From the NCBI GenBank assembly GCA_006969745.1, contig CP030886.1:2081234-2145233 (forward strand): DNA of 64,000 bases, written 5' to 3'. The notes beneath the pieces were generated by a model. It was not told where the DNA came from. It worked only from the letters and a program-made list of their open reading frames with translations, and ran no database searches. The stretch's first letter is position 1. Each line of letters starts with the position of its first letter. Below, in pieces: positions 1 to 9,325 of this stretch. This stretch comes from Cytophagaceae bacterium. Its GTDB lineage: Bacteria > Bacteroidota > Bacteroidia > Cytophagales > Cyclobacteriaceae. The position numbers and the translations under genes were made by a program.

Positions 1-45
1 GAGTAGCCTATCTTTATTGACGGTATTCATTTAAAACCTAAAAGT

Positions 46-1311
46 ATGAACCGTCGAAAAGTACTTAAAGGAATCGGACTTGGAATAGCCGGCCTTCCAC
101 TCATTTCAGCAAAGGCAGCTAAACCCTCCCTCTCAGATTATCATTCCTCATTTGATCAGGATCAGACCACTGACGAGAAATTCTGGAAAAAATTTCGTAA
201 AGACTTTTACGATGTACCCCAGGATTTTATTAACCTCGAAAATGGATATTTTGGTGTGCAGCCCCGACCAGTCTATGAAGCCTACATCAAGAATGTTGAG
301 CGAGTAAACGTCAATTCTTCAAGGTATTTAAGGACGAAGTATAGTAGTGATTTTAAACAGATCATTAATAAGCTATCAACCTTTGCCGGTATAGCTTCGG
401 AGGAAGCACTGATCACACGGAATGCAACAGAAGCACTAAACATTGCCATTCAGGGACTGGATTGGGAGGAGGGTGATGAGGTAATTCTTTCCGGTCAAGA
501 TTATTTCAGCATGATTGAAACATTCGAAATGCTGGAAAAACAAAAAGGGATTAGTATAAAGCGGATTAAAATTCCATTGCTGCCGGAAAGTGATGAAGAA
601 ATTCTGGCCTGCTATGAAGCGGCGGTGACGCCTAAAACAAAAGGTATTCTGGTCACACACATGATCCATCTGACCGGGCAAATCATGCCAGTCAAGAAAA
701 TAGCAGATCGATTCAAACCACAAGGCATAGAAATTATCGTGGACGCGGCACATAGCTTTGCCCAAGTAGATTTTAAGCTGAAAGACCTGGGAGCAGACTT
801 TGTAGGGGTCAACCTTCACAAATGGTTTGGAAATCCGCTCGGTGCAGGCCTCCTTTATGTGAATAGCAATCGAGTGAAAGACCTGAAACCACTGTATGGC
901 GATCGCATCGAAGATGTGGATGACATTACCAAGCTTGGTCATTTTGGAACGTTATCCGTTCCGACAGTCATAACCATTCCGGATGCATTGGCTTTCAATC
1001 AGACCGTTACCATTCCAAAGAAAGAGAAGCGCCTGAGACACCTGCAAAATTATTGGACTTCCAGAGCAAATGACATTCCCAAAGTGACTATAACAACACC
1101 GCTTGATCCCACAAGAAGCTGTGCCATTGCCAGCTTTAAGATAGAGGGTATGGAAACCAAAGAGGTGATTGCCAAGCTATATGAGAAAGCAAAAGTGTTT
1201 ACAGTCATTCGTTACCTTGAAGATCAGCAGGTAGTTCGTGTGACTCCAAGTCTTTACAACCTTACCAGCGAGTTGGATACCTTATTAGACGGAATAAAAT
1301 CAATCACTTAA
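46..1311 (+). CDS. Tat-exported aminotransferase class V (isopenicillin-N-epimerase-like)
   Basis: This 421-residue PLP-dependent enzyme of the class V aminotransferase/cysteine desulfurase fold most resembles the isopenicillin-N epimerase/EgtE-like branch. The N-terminus reads NRRKVLKGIG followed by a hydrophobic stretch and an AKA-type cleavage region, a convincing twin-arginine signal, so the protein is probably exported folded with its cofactor. The PLP-binding Asp lies in VDAAH near residue 233 and the Schiff-base Lys is K259 in NLHKWFGN. Length is normal for the family. It heads a closely spaced run of genes (13 bp to the next). Substrate cannot be read from the sequence; an amino-acid lyase/epimerase role is the family expectation, and the exact reaction is open. 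Confidence 0.88.
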   Translation: MNRRKVLKGIGLGIAGLPLISAKAAKPSLSDYHSSFDQDQTTDEKFWKKFRKDFYDVPQDFINLENGYFGVQPRPVYEAYIKNVERVNVNSSRYLRTKYSSDFKQIINKLSTFAGIASEEALITRNATEALNIAIQGLDWEEGDEVILSGQDYFSMIETFEMLEKQKGISIKRIKIPLLPESDEEILACYEAAVTPKTKGILVTHMIHLTGQIMPVKKIADRFKPQGIEIIVDAAHSFAQVDFKLKDLGADFVGVNLHKWFGNPLGAGLLYVNSNRVKDLKPLYGDRIEDVDDITKLGHFGTLSVPTVITIPDALAFNQTVTIPKKEKRLRHLQNYWTSRANDIPKVTITTPLDPTRSCAIASFKIEGMETKEVIAKLYEKAKVFTVIRYLEDQQVVRVTPSLYNLTSELDTLLDGIKSIT

Positions 1312-1324
1312 ACGACCAATCCAT

Positions 1325-1669
1325 ATGAAAAATCTACTCAAGCTTGAAGAATTGGCAATGTTCCTTTTTTCAATTTACCTATTCAGTTTTCTCGATTATG
1401 CGTGGTGGGTGTACTTACTGCTGATCCTGACACCAGACATAGGGATGCTTGGTTATCTGGTCAACCCGAATCTTGGAGCCATGATCTACAATTTGTTTCA
1501 TCACAAAGGAATTGTCCTGATGGTTGGGTTTTTGGGCTTTTGGTGGGGAATCACGGAATTACAGCTTGCTGGAATTATCCTATTCGGGCATGCAAGCATG
1601 GATCGTGTGTTTGGGTATGGGTTGAAGTTTAATGATAACTTTAAGCATACACACCTCGGAAATTTATAA
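1325..1669 (+). CDS. DUF4260 family small membrane protein
   Basis: This 114-residue protein has three or four hydrophobic segments filling most of its length and a conserved-looking C-terminus containing HASMDRVFGYGLKF, which I recognise as the hallmark of DUF4260. No catalytic role is known for the family. It starts 13 bp after the aminotransferase and ends 2 bp before the VOC gene, so the three are probably co-transcribed. The hydrophobic content predicts an inner-membrane location. Confidence 0.8.
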   Translation: MKNLLKLEELAMFLFSIYLFSFLDYAWWVYLLLILTPDIGMLGYLVNPNLGAMIYNLFHHKGIVLMVGFLGFWWGITELQLAGIILFGHASMDRVFGYGLKFNDNFKHTHLGNL

Positions 1670-1671
1670 AT

Positions 1672-2076
1672 ATGGCAAAAGCACAATTCCCTACAGATGA
1701 AATGGCACTTACCACGATTTTAGTGGTTTCTGATATGGATAAGTCCAAGCATTTCTATCAGAATGTGTTAGGAGCAGAAATATATCGTGAGTACGGTGGT
1801 GATTCCTGTGTGATTCAATTTCTGGGCAACTGGATTTTACTTGTGACGGCCGGAGGACCAACTAAGGACAAACCAGATACTCAATTTGTTCCACCTGGCA
1901 ATCCCAATGACGTCAGCCATTCATTTACCATTAGGGTGAAAGACTGTATGGGATGTTACGAAACCCTGAAAGAACGAGGTGCTGAATTTCTTACACCTCC
2001 GGTGGATTGGGGAGCAGAGATTCGTGGGTTCTTTAGAGACCCTGATGGCCATTTGTTTGAGATAAGCCAGGCTTAA
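1672..2076 (+). CDS. VOC family protein (glyoxalase/bleomycin-resistance fold)
   Basis: A 134-residue single vicinal-oxygen-chelate domain. Both halves of the fold are visible: an N-terminal strand with TTILVVSDMDKSKHFYQNVL and the C-terminal RDPDGHLFEIS signature supplying a metal-ligand Glu. VOC proteins include glyoxalases, dioxygenases and drug-binding proteins, and single-domain members like this act as dimers. There is no signal peptide, so it should be cytoplasmic. It sits 2 bp after the DUF4260 gene in the same run. Substrate unknown; assignment to the superfamily is firm. Confidence 0.88.
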   Translation: MAKAQFPTDEMALTTILVVSDMDKSKHFYQNVLGAEIYREYGGDSCVIQFLGNWILLVTAGGPTKDKPDTQFVPPGNPNDVSHSFTIRVKDCMGCYETLKERGAEFLTPPVDWGAEIRGFFRDPDGHLFEISQA

Positions 2077-2078
2077 TT

Positions 2079-2783
2079 TTGATCTCTGTAGTTATCCCTA
2101 CGCTAAATGAAGTTGATAATATCAGCTCCACCATATCCCACACCTTTCAGCAGTCATTCCAGCCAGATGCAATAGAGATTATTGTGGTAGATGCGGGAAG
2201 TTCCGATGGAACACTGGAGAGCATAAGCGATTCAAAAGTCTTTGCTTTTAGTAAACCCGAATTTGCACTTAAGAAGTATCAGAGTCTCAACTATGGCTGG
2301 AAGAAATCAAATGGTAATATTCTGCTTTTTCTAGATGCAGACACCTTGCTGCCAAAGCATTTTGATGCATCTGTTTCATTGGCGCTGAAAGATGAATTGG
2401 TTGTTGGCGGGGCTTTTGAATTTTCTTTTCGCAAACCGGACTGGAAGCTTTCTTTGTTGGCATTAGGCAATCGAATCCGATACCGATTTGGAAATATTTA
2501 CTATGGCGATCAGGCCATCTTTGCGCGAAGATCAACTCTAGATGATATCGGGGGTGTTCCTGAAGAGGCGCTAATGGAGGCAGCCTTTCTGTGCAAGAAA
2601 CTTAGAAAACGTGGAAAGCTCGCACTCATAAAGCCGGGAATTTCAACATCTCCACGTAGATTCAAAGAACATGGATTTCTTAAAGTCGTCTGGTTTGACC
2701 TTAATATGTTTATTCGTTTTAATTTAGGACTTCCTGTCTCCAGCTACGCAGAAAAATACTGGGGCAAAAACCTGAATAATTGA
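2079..2783 (+). CDS. GT2 glycosyltransferase (TTG start)
   Basis: A 234-residue family 2 glycosyltransferase with a GT-A fold. It opens with the canonical ISVVIPTLNE nucleotide-binding strand and carries the DxD-type metal/nucleotide-sugar motif FLDADT near residue 86. The only plausible start is TTG at 2079, 2 bp after the VOC stop; it places the family N-terminus exactly where expected and no in-frame ATG lies nearby. The C-terminal part has a hydrophobic stretch ahead of the final 20 residues. It resembles the short GT2 branch found beside MFS and second GT2 genes in Bacteroidota. Donor and acceptor sugars are unknown. Its stop overlaps the next start by one base. Confidence 0.85.
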   Translation: MISVVIPTLNEVDNISSTISHTFQQSFQPDAIEIIVVDAGSSDGTLESISDSKVFAFSKPEFALKKYQSLNYGWKKSNGNILLFLDADTLLPKHFDASVSLALKDELVVGGAFEFSFRKPDWKLSLLALGNRIRYRFGNIYYGDQAIFARRSTLDDIGGVPEEALMEAAFLCKKLRKRGKLALIKPGISTSPRRFKEHGFLKVVWFDLNMFIRFNLGLPVSSYAEKYWGKNLNN

Positions 2784-3793
2784 TGAACCAGCCTCTCGTA
2801 TCTATTATCATGGCAGCCAAGGATACTGCCCCATACTTACCCAAATGCATAGATTCCATTATCCGACAGACCTACAAAAACTGGGAACTGATTGCCATTA
2901 ATGATCATTCATCTGACCGAACTCCGGATATTCTCAATTGGTATGCAGAGAAAGATGACCGCATCAAAGTAGTTCACAGCAGACGTCATAAGCTGATACC
3001 TGCTTTGAAGGAAGGATACGCACAAGCTAAAGGCGAATTGATTAATCGCATGGATTCGGATGACAAGATGCCTGATGATAAACTGGAGGTTTTAATGAAT
3101 GAGTGGATGAAATATGGAAAGGGTCACATCATAGCCGGAGGTACCGAGCATTTTGTTGATAAAGGAGAGGTTGGAGATGGCTTTCGAAGATACGAAGAAT
3201 GGTTAAATAAAGTAGCCCGGAATGAAACACATTATAAGGAGATTTATCAGGAATGTGTGATTCCATCTCATTGTTGGATCATTCACAAAGAAGATTTTGA
3301 TGCCGTAGATGGGTTCAATCCGGAGATCTACCCGGAAGATTATGACCTATGCTTTCGTTTCTATAAACATGGCCTCAAAGTACATGGGATCGACAAGGTG
3401 CTACACTTTTGGAGAGATCGGTCTGACAGAATCTCCAGAACATGGGAAGAATACAAGGACAATCGATACTTTGGTATGAAGGTGAAATACTTTTACCAGA
3501 TAGATCGAAGGCGGGAGCGACCACTTGTTTTGTGGGGAGCCGGAAGAAATGGAAAAGACCTGGCCAAGCTATTGCTTGAGGAGGAGGATACGCTCCATTG
3601 GGTATGCGACAATGAGCGCAAAATAGGCAAGGATGTATATGGCATCAAAATGCAACATTTCAATGATATCCCATCTTTGGAGAAACCGCAGATTCTCGTT
3701 GTAGTCACTTCCCCGGATGATAAAATTGTCATCAGAAATCAATTGGATCAGTGGGGGAAAAAGCCGGTTGAGGATTATTGGTTTTTTGCATGA
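2783..3793 (+). CDS. GT2 glycosyltransferase with C-terminal Rossmann-like domain
   Basis: The N-terminal 230 residues are a GT2 domain: VSIIMAAKDTAPYL at the start, the DxD-type motif MDSDDK near residue 90, and EDYDLCFRFYKHG, the catalytic-base region, around residue 185. From about residue 245 a second domain begins with LVLWGAGRNGKDLAKLL, a glycine-rich Rossmann turn of the kind seen in nucleotide-sugar or FkbM-associated domains. I chose ATG 2783, which overlaps the preceding stop as TGATG, rather than a TTG one codon upstream. It probably works with the previous GT2 in building a surface glycan or glycolipid. Confidence 0.85.
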   Translation: MNQPLVSIIMAAKDTAPYLPKCIDSIIRQTYKNWELIAINDHSSDRTPDILNWYAEKDDRIKVVHSRRHKLIPALKEGYAQAKGELINRMDSDDKMPDDKLEVLMNEWMKYGKGHIIAGGTEHFVDKGEVGDGFRRYEEWLNKVARNETHYKEIYQECVIPSHCWIIHKEDFDAVDGFNPEIYPEDYDLCFRFYKHGLKVHGIDKVLHFWRDRSDRISRTWEEYKDNRYFGMKVKYFYQIDRRRERPLVLWGAGRNGKDLAKLLLEEEDTLHWVCDNERKIGKDVYGIKMQHFNDIPSLEKPQILVVVTSPDDKIVIRNQLDQWGKKPVEDYWFFA

Positions 3794-4947
3794 GCCATAC
3801 GCCAAAGCATATCCTCCCCATCATTGTACTAGCGCAATTTTTTTGTACCTCCCTGTGGTTTGCAGGCAATGCGGTAATGCCTGACCTGGCGATGAAGCTG
3901 GATTTGCTGAAGGCTGATATTGGATACATCACCTCTTCCGTTCAATTGGGTTTTATTATTGGGACGCTGATCTATGCTGTCTTCACCATCGCCGACCGAT
4001 TCAACCCTTCCAATGTCTTCTTTATAAGTGCAATTCTCGGAGCGGCATTTAATACACTAATACTGTTAGAAGTCTCATTTGTTAATGTTCTCATCTACCG
4101 CTTTATGACTGGTTTCTTTCTCGCCGGAATCTATCCTGTGGGAATGAAGATCGCAGCAGACTATTACGAAAAAGGGTTAGGCAAGGCGCTCAGTTTTTTA
4201 GTTGGTGCATTGGTGCTGGGGACTGCGCTACCACACCTTATTGCCAGTTATGATACCTCATTTGATTGGAAGCTAGTAATCCTCATAACTTCAGGTTTGG
4301 CGATCACCGGCGGCTTACTCATTAAGCTTTTAGTAAGCGAAGGCCCTTATCGTAAAAAGGGACAGAAGCCAAGAATCAGAGAAATTGGAGAGGTTTTTAG
4401 AAACCAAGATTTTAAGGCGGCGGCCTTCGGTTACTTCGGACACATGTGGGAGTTGTATGCATTCTGGGCATTCATTCCATATATACTTGAGCTTAATAGC
4501 CTTGCTTTGTATAATCGTCAGACGATTTCGCTACTATCGTTTTTTATTATCGGAAGTGGAGCATTGGCATGCTTTATTGGAGGGTATATTGCTGAGAAAT
4601 ATGGTGTAAAAAACACCGCGAAAACATTCCTTTTTCTTTCCGGTCTCTGCTGCATTTTTTCTCCAATCATCTTCGACCTTGAAAGCATTTACTTCCTTAT
4701 GTTCATGATCATCTGGGGGATGGCAGTCATCGCTGATTCACCGCTATTCAGCTCGTTAGTTGCGAATACTGCTACTCCAAACCTCAAGGGTACTGCATTA
4801 ACACTGGTCAATAGCATTGGATTCACCATTACCGTTATCAGCATTCAATTGCTTAGTTATCTGCTGGTCAGCTTTGACCAGAAATCGGTACTACTTGTGC
4901 TTGCTTTGGGCCCGATTTTCGGACTATTGAATTTTACAAGAAAATAG
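3790..4947 (+). CDS. MFS transporter
   Basis: A 385-residue major facilitator superfamily permease with about 12 predicted membrane spans. The first spans carry FFCTSLWFAGNAVMPDL and the second half shows typical Gly-rich helices such as FFIIGSGALACFIGGYIAEKYG. The start at ATG 3790 overlaps the preceding stop (ATGA); a longer form from TTG 3778 adds four non-conserved residues and is unlikely. The translational coupling to the glycosyltransferases suggests one operon, but the substrate is not inferable. No terminator is visible before the next gene. Confidence 0.85.
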   Translation: MSHTPKHILPIIVLAQFFCTSLWFAGNAVMPDLAMKLDLLKADIGYITSSVQLGFIIGTLIYAVFTIADRFNPSNVFFISAILGAAFNTLILLEVSFVNVLIYRFMTGFFLAGIYPVGMKIAADYYEKGLGKALSFLVGALVLGTALPHLIASYDTSFDWKLVILITSGLAITGGLLIKLLVSEGPYRKKGQKPRIREIGEVFRNQDFKAAAFGYFGHMWELYAFWAFIPYILELNSLALYNRQTISLLSFFIIGSGALACFIGGYIAEKYGVKNTAKTFLFLSGLCCIFSPIIFDLESIYFLMFMIIWGMAVIADSPLFSSLVANTATPNLKGTALTLVNSIGFTITVISIQLLSYLLVSFDQKSVLLVLALGPIFGLLNFTRK

Positions 4948-5020
4948 CTGCCAACCCGTAACCTTTTCTCACGTTGGAGTATTCTTCGTAAATTCATTCA
5001 GTAACCAACCCCAAATCGTT

Positions 5021-8000
5021 ATGAAAAAAAACCTAATTGCCATTATTCTCCTTTGCTTTTTTGGAAATGAATTAGTGGCTCAGATCAACGCACGGATGCT
5101 ACGATATCCAGATGTTTCATCCGATAAGATCACATTTATCTATGCCGGAGACATTTGGATTGTATCCAAAGATGGAGGGGTCGCAAACAAACTCAGCTCA
5201 CCAGCCGGAGAGGAAAGATTTCCTAAATTTTCTCCAGATGGAAGCAAAATTGCTTTCACAGCTAATTACGATGGTAATTGGGATGTTTATGTGATACCGT
5301 CGACCGGAGGAGTTCCTCAGCGCCTGACCACACATGGAGGCTTCGATCAAGTGCTTGACTGGCACCCAAATGGAGATAAGATTCTCTTTGCTTCATCCCG
5401 TGAAAGCGGAAGGCAGCGGTTTTCTCAATTTTATGAAGTGAGCATTGAGGGCGGACTACCAAATAAATTACCTATGCCATATGGTAGCCTGGGCTCATAT
5501 TCACCTGATGGGACAAGCATTGCATTCAATTTTAAATCAAGAATAAATAGAACATGGAAACGCTATAAAGGAGGGTGGGCGCCGGATATTTGGACCTATG
5601 ATCTTGCTACAAATACCTCAGTAAACATTACTAACAATGCATCTAGTGATGAATTTCCAATGTGGGGAGATGGTAAAATATTTTACTCATCCGATAACGG
5701 ACCCAACAACAGGTACAACCTGTGGGCCTATGACATTACCTCCGGTACAAATAGTCAGGTAACCAATTATTCAGATTTTGACATTCATTTTCCATCGATG
5801 GGACCGGAGGAAATTGTATATGAAAACGCAGGAAGACTTTATCTCATGAATCTCGCTACACAGCAGAGCAGTGAGGTAAACGTAACTGTTATAGCTGATC
5901 AGCTATCTCTAAAAGAGAAAATGGTTGAGGTTGGAGATAACATGAACTGGTACGATGTGTCTCCTGATGGGAAAAGACTCATCATTTCAGCACGTGGAGA
6001 TATATTTTCCGTCCCAGCAGAAAACGGTGTAACACGAAACCTAACAAGCAGTGATGGAGCTCATGATCGCACACCAAGTTGGTCGCCTGATGCCAAGAAG
6101 ATTGCCTATTGGAGCGATAAAAACGGAGAGTATCAACTCATGATTTACAACACCGAATCCCAATCAACAGAAATGGTAACAAATTATACTTCCGGGTTTA
6201 GATATCAGCTGTACTGGTCACCGGATAGCAAGAAACTTGCATTTGTAAACCAGGCAATGGAGTTTAACTATTTCGATTTAGCCACGCGTCAGACGGTGAA
6301 AATGGACGAAGGTCTTTTTATGTTTCATGGCGCTTTAAGCAATTTTTCATTTTCATGGTCTTCAGATAGTAAATGGATTGCATATTCCAAAGACAATGCA
6401 AATTATAATCGATCGATTCATCTCTACGATACCGAAGCAAAGCGCGGACATAAGGTTACCGGAGAGTTTTACAACGATTATTCGCCAAGCTTCGATCCGG
6501 ACAACAATTACCTGTTTTTCTTAACCAACAGAAATATCAGCCCGGTATATTCTGATCTGGACAACACTTTTATATATCCAAACAGCACCATGCTGGCTGC
6601 CGTACCATTGACTCAAAAATCTGAGCACTTATTGAAGCCAAAAAACGATGAGGTGGAAATAAAGAAAGAAGAGGAGAAGGAGGATGACGGTGATAAGAAG
6701 AAAAGTAAGAAAAAAGGTGACAATGAGAAACAGGATACTTCGGTTAAAATTGACATTGATGGATTTGAAAGCAGAATAATCTTGCTGCCGGTTGATGCTG
6801 GAAACTATGGAGGATTAGAGGTCGTATCCGGCAAAGTTGTGTTTATGCAATTTCCAAATTCAGGATCAGCAGACCGAAGTTCAAGTATCAAATACTATGA
6901 CATTAAAGATCGTGAAGTGAAAACGCTAATGAGCAATGCAAATGGATTTGAGATTGCATCAAATGGAGAAAAAATAGCTGTTTCTAGCGGAGGTAAGGTC
7001 GGAATCGTGAGCATCAGTGAGAGCCAAAAGATCGATAAGGCGGTGGATATGTCTAATATGAGAATGACAATCAACCCGATGAATGAATGGAAGCAAATAT
7101 TCAGAGAAGCCTGGAGGCTTGAACGTGATTATTTCTACGATAAAGACATGCATGGTCTGGATTGGAATGCAATCGGTGATCAGTACGAAAAACTAGTTGA
7201 ACAGTCCGTTACGCGTTGGGATGTCAACTATGTCTTGGGTGAGCTTATCGGTGAGCTAAATGCCTCCCACACTTACCGTGGAGGCGGAGATCAGGAAAGG
7301 TCATCAAACATGAATGTAGGTTATCTGGGTATAGACTGGAAGAAAAGCAATGGCTATTACCAGGTCGGGAGAATCATACGAGGTGCGTCCTGGGATGCTG
7401 AGGTAAGATCTCCATTGGATGAGGTAGGCGTAGATGTAAATGTCGGAGATTACATATTGGCTGTGAATGGAACACCGGTGGATGGTTCTAAAGATCCATA
7501 TGCCTCCTTTCAAGGATTAGCCAATGAGACTGTGGAGCTGACTGTAAACAGCACTACTTCAATGACTAATGCTAAAAAGGTATTGGTTAAAACGATGCAA
7601 AGTGAATCGCGCCTTAGACATCTCGAATGGATTGAGGCGAATCGAAAAAAGGTAGATGAAATGACCAATGGTCGCGCAGGGTATATCTATGTGAGAAGTA
7701 CCGGAATCGATGGTCAAAACGAATTGATACGACAATTTACCGGACAGCTACACAAAGAAGCTTTGATCATAGATGAGCGATTCAACAGCGGTGGACAGAT
7801 TCCGGATCGTTTCATTGAGATGCTAGATAGAAAACCACTTGCTTACTGGGCTGTTAGAGACGGTGAAACCTGGTCCTGGCCGCCTGCGGGGAATTTTGGG
7901 CCGAAGGCTATGCTTATAAACGGATGGAGTGGTTCAGGAGGTGATGCATTTCCAGATTACTTCAGAAAAGCTGGTTTGGGGCCACTTATAGGCTCTCGTA

Positions 8001-8266
8001 CGTGGGGAGGACTCATAGGAATTTCCGGCGCTCCGTCGCTTATTGATGGTGGTGTTGTTACCGTGCCAACATTCAGAATGTATGATCCGGATGGTGAATG
8101 GTTTAAAGAAGGTTACGGAGTGGATCCTGACATTGAGGTCAAAGAGAACCCGGGAGAGCTAGCCAAAGGCAATGACGCACAATTGCTCCGTGCAATTGAA
8201 TATATCAATGAGCAACTAAAAAATTATCAAGGGAAACCTGCACCTCCATCGAAAGAGGATCGATAA
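5021..8266 (+). CDS. Tricorn-like S41 family peptidase
   Basis: A 1081-residue secreted protease of the tricorn/S41 type. A signal peptide ends around residue 20. Residues 30-560 contain repeated PD40/WD-type blades (FSPDGSKIAF, WSPDAKKIAYWSD, WSSDSKWIAYSKD), forming the beta-propellers that gate substrate in tricorn. A highly charged Glu/Asp/Lys insertion follows at about 545-575, then the tricorn C1 domain, a PDZ domain around 765-850 and the S41 core with catalytic Ser in GWSGSGGD near residue 967. Length matches the family. Bacteroidota homologues are periplasmic or surface proteins and probably degrade oligopeptides. A strong terminator follows, so it is transcribed alone or with upstream genes. 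Confidence 0.93.
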   Translation: MKKNLIAIILLCFFGNELVAQINARMLRYPDVSSDKITFIYAGDIWIVSKDGGVANKLSSPAGEERFPKFSPDGSKIAFTANYDGNWDVYVIPSTGGVPQRLTTHGGFDQVLDWHPNGDKILFASSRESGRQRFSQFYEVSIEGGLPNKLPMPYGSLGSYSPDGTSIAFNFKSRINRTWKRYKGGWAPDIWTYDLATNTSVNITNNASSDEFPMWGDGKIFYSSDNGPNNRYNLWAYDITSGTNSQVTNYSDFDIHFPSMGPEEIVYENAGRLYLMNLATQQSSEVNVTVIADQLSLKEKMVEVGDNMNWYDVSPDGKRLIISARGDIFSVPAENGVTRNLTSSDGAHDRTPSWSPDAKKIAYWSDKNGEYQLMIYNTESQSTEMVTNYTSGFRYQLYWSPDSKKLAFVNQAMEFNYFDLATRQTVKMDEGLFMFHGALSNFSFSWSSDSKWIAYSKDNANYNRSIHLYDTEAKRGHKVTGEFYNDYSPSFDPDNNYLFFLTNRNISPVYSDLDNTFIYPNSTMLAAVPLTQKSEHLLKPKNDEVEIKKEEEKEDDGDKKKSKKKGDNEKQDTSVKIDIDGFESRIILLPVDAGNYGGLEVVSGKVVFMQFPNSGSADRSSSIKYYDIKDREVKTLMSNANGFEIASNGEKIAVSSGGKVGIVSISESQKIDKAVDMSNMRMTINPMNEWKQIFREAWRLERDYFYDKDMHGLDWNAIGDQYEKLVEQSVTRWDVNYVLGELIGELNASHTYRGGGDQERSSNMNVGYLGIDWKKSNGYYQVGRIIRGASWDAEVRSPLDEVGVDVNVGDYILAVNGTPVDGSKDPYASFQGLANETVELTVNSTTSMTNAKKVLVKTMQSESRLRHLEWIEANRKKVDEMTNGRAGYIYVRSTGIDGQNELIRQFTGQLHKEALIIDERFNSGGQIPDRFIEMLDRKPLAYWAVRDGETWSWPPAGNFGPKAMLINGWSGSGGDAFPDYFRKAGLGPLIGSRTWGGLIGISGAPSLIDGGVVTVPTFRMYDPDGEWFKEGYGVDPDIEVKENPGELAKGNDAQLLRAIEYINEQLKNYQGKPAPPSKEDR

Positions 8267-8276
8267 TCTCAACAAG

Positions 8277-8307
8277 GGCTGTCTGAGAAGACAGCCTTTT
8301 TTATTTT
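8277..8307 (+). terminator. Rho-independent terminator after the tricorn-like protease
   Basis: GGCTGTCT (8277-8284), a GAGA tetraloop and AGACAGCC (8289-8296) form a perfect 8-bp stem directly followed by TTTTTTATTTT. It lies 10 bp after the protease stop. The U-tract is only on the plus-strand side and overlaps the stop codon of the convergent DUF6265 gene. Confidence 0.9.
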
Positions 8308-8750
8308 CGAGTCATCTGAAACACCTCAGTCCACTTCTTGTCTCCATTTTTTAGGTCTAGCCTAATTTCCATTTCAGTATCTGATTTCTGTTCAAAAACC
8401 AAACCCTTCAGAATGATTTTGTTTTCGGTAAACTCAATCAATTTGAAATGAACAAAGTCTTCCTTGGTCTCCCAGGCCATCATATCCGGGTTGAAGTGCT
8501 TCAGCTTAAGACCTGTAGAATCCATGACCATAAACTCATAGAAATTGAGCGTTCCATCACCTTTGTGATGTCGATAGGTTCCCATCATAGTACCATCAGC
8601 AGAAGGTGCGGACCACATTTCTTCTGAGGTTCCACCAAATCCATCGCCTGTCCAGGTACCAGCCAGCCACGCATAGGGAACATTTTCTTGACTAAAAACA
8701 GCAGAATTTGAAAAAACGAATATCGTGAAGAGGAGAAGTAGCTTTTTCAT
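8301..8750 (-). CDS. DUF6265 family secreted protein
   Basis: A 149-residue protein with an N-terminal signal peptide (about 20 residues ending FSQE) and one domain containing WLAGTWTGDGFGG, SEEMWSAPSADGTMMG and FYEFMVM, a pattern I recognise from DUF6265, a small lipocalin-like beta-barrel family. It should be periplasmic or surface-associated. Function is unknown for the family. Its stop codon sits in the U-tract of the convergent protease terminator. The BLUF gene lies 29 bp upstream on the same strand, so the two may be co-transcribed, possibly placing this protein under BLUF-linked control, which is inference. Confidence 0.78.
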   Translation of the reverse strand: MKKLLLLFTIFVFSNSAVFSQENVPYAWLAGTWTGDGFGGTSEEMWSAPSADGTMMGTYRHHKGDGTLNFYEFMVMDSTGLKLKHFNPDMMAWETKEDFVHFKLIEFTENKIILKGLVFEQKSDTEMEIRLDLKNGDKKWTEVFQMTRK

Positions 8751-8779
8751 TTTTTTCTATAAGGACGATTGATCAATGT

Positions 8780-9250
8780 TCAACTGGACAGTTCATCACG
8801 CATCTTTTTGAGTCGCTCAGGCTCATGAGCAATCCACGTTTTAAGTAAATCGTTCATCATAGTGATGAATTTTTTGGACTGAAGCTCGCTATTTATTGGG
8901 TCATCCAGAAAGTTCTTTAGGTCTGAAAGAGCTGGAAGGTTTTTAAGTTCCTCGTTTGTAAGCATCCATGAGCCCATTGACCAGTCTTTGAAGACTCGTT
9001 CGTTTGAAAATCCCTTGATCCATTGCGTCACGTTTTGGTGACGAGGATCTTTCCATATCTTATCAAAGAGTTCAGTTATATTTTCTTCAGGGCCTTCAAG
9101 GTACTGAAGGAACTTATTTTCTATACCCAGAAGAATACCTGTGATGTCCTTGGAAGGATTATTTTTTTGCGAAACCCTGGTTATATCCATTAGCATTTCC
9201 ATTGTCACTTTTTCCCTTGGAGTGCTTGTGTAGATTGTGTAGTAGGTCAT
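8780..9250 (-). CDS. BLUF domain blue-light photoreceptor (first of three)
   Basis: A 156-residue stand-alone BLUF (blue light using FAD) protein. The flavin-contact residues are in place: Tyr in TIYTS (about residue 7), Asn in KNNPSKDITG (about 32), Gln in FLQYLEG (about 50), and the Trp/Met pair in DWSMGSW. After the BLUF fold there are about 50 residues of charged, probably helical tail. Such short BLUF proteins act through partner proteins rather than a fused output. It differs clearly from the two tandem BLUF proteins at 24-25 kb, so it is not a recent duplicate. No TTATCA-type palindrome is seen upstream of this copy. Confidence 0.92.
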   Translation of the reverse strand: MTYYTIYTSTPREKVTMEMLMDITRVSQKNNPSKDITGILLGIENKFLQYLEGPEENITELFDKIWKDPRHQNVTQWIKGFSNERVFKDWSMGSWMLTNEELKNLPALSDLKNFLDDPINSELQSKKFITMMNDLLKTWIAHEPERLKKMRDELSS

Positions 9251-9325
9251 ATTAGATTCGGTAGTAGATGGAATTTAATAAAATTGTGGCCTTAAATACG
9301 ATTGTGTTTGTGGATATTTAGCCTT

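Noticed and set aside
436..942. Long minus-strand frame inside the aminotransferase gene
   Set aside because: Shadow frame with no recognisable motif, fully overlapped by a well-supported gene.
6640..6745. Lysine/glutamate-rich insertion in the tricorn-like protease as a possible frameshift
   Set aside because: The frame stays open and family motifs resume in the same frame, so it is a genuine charged linker.
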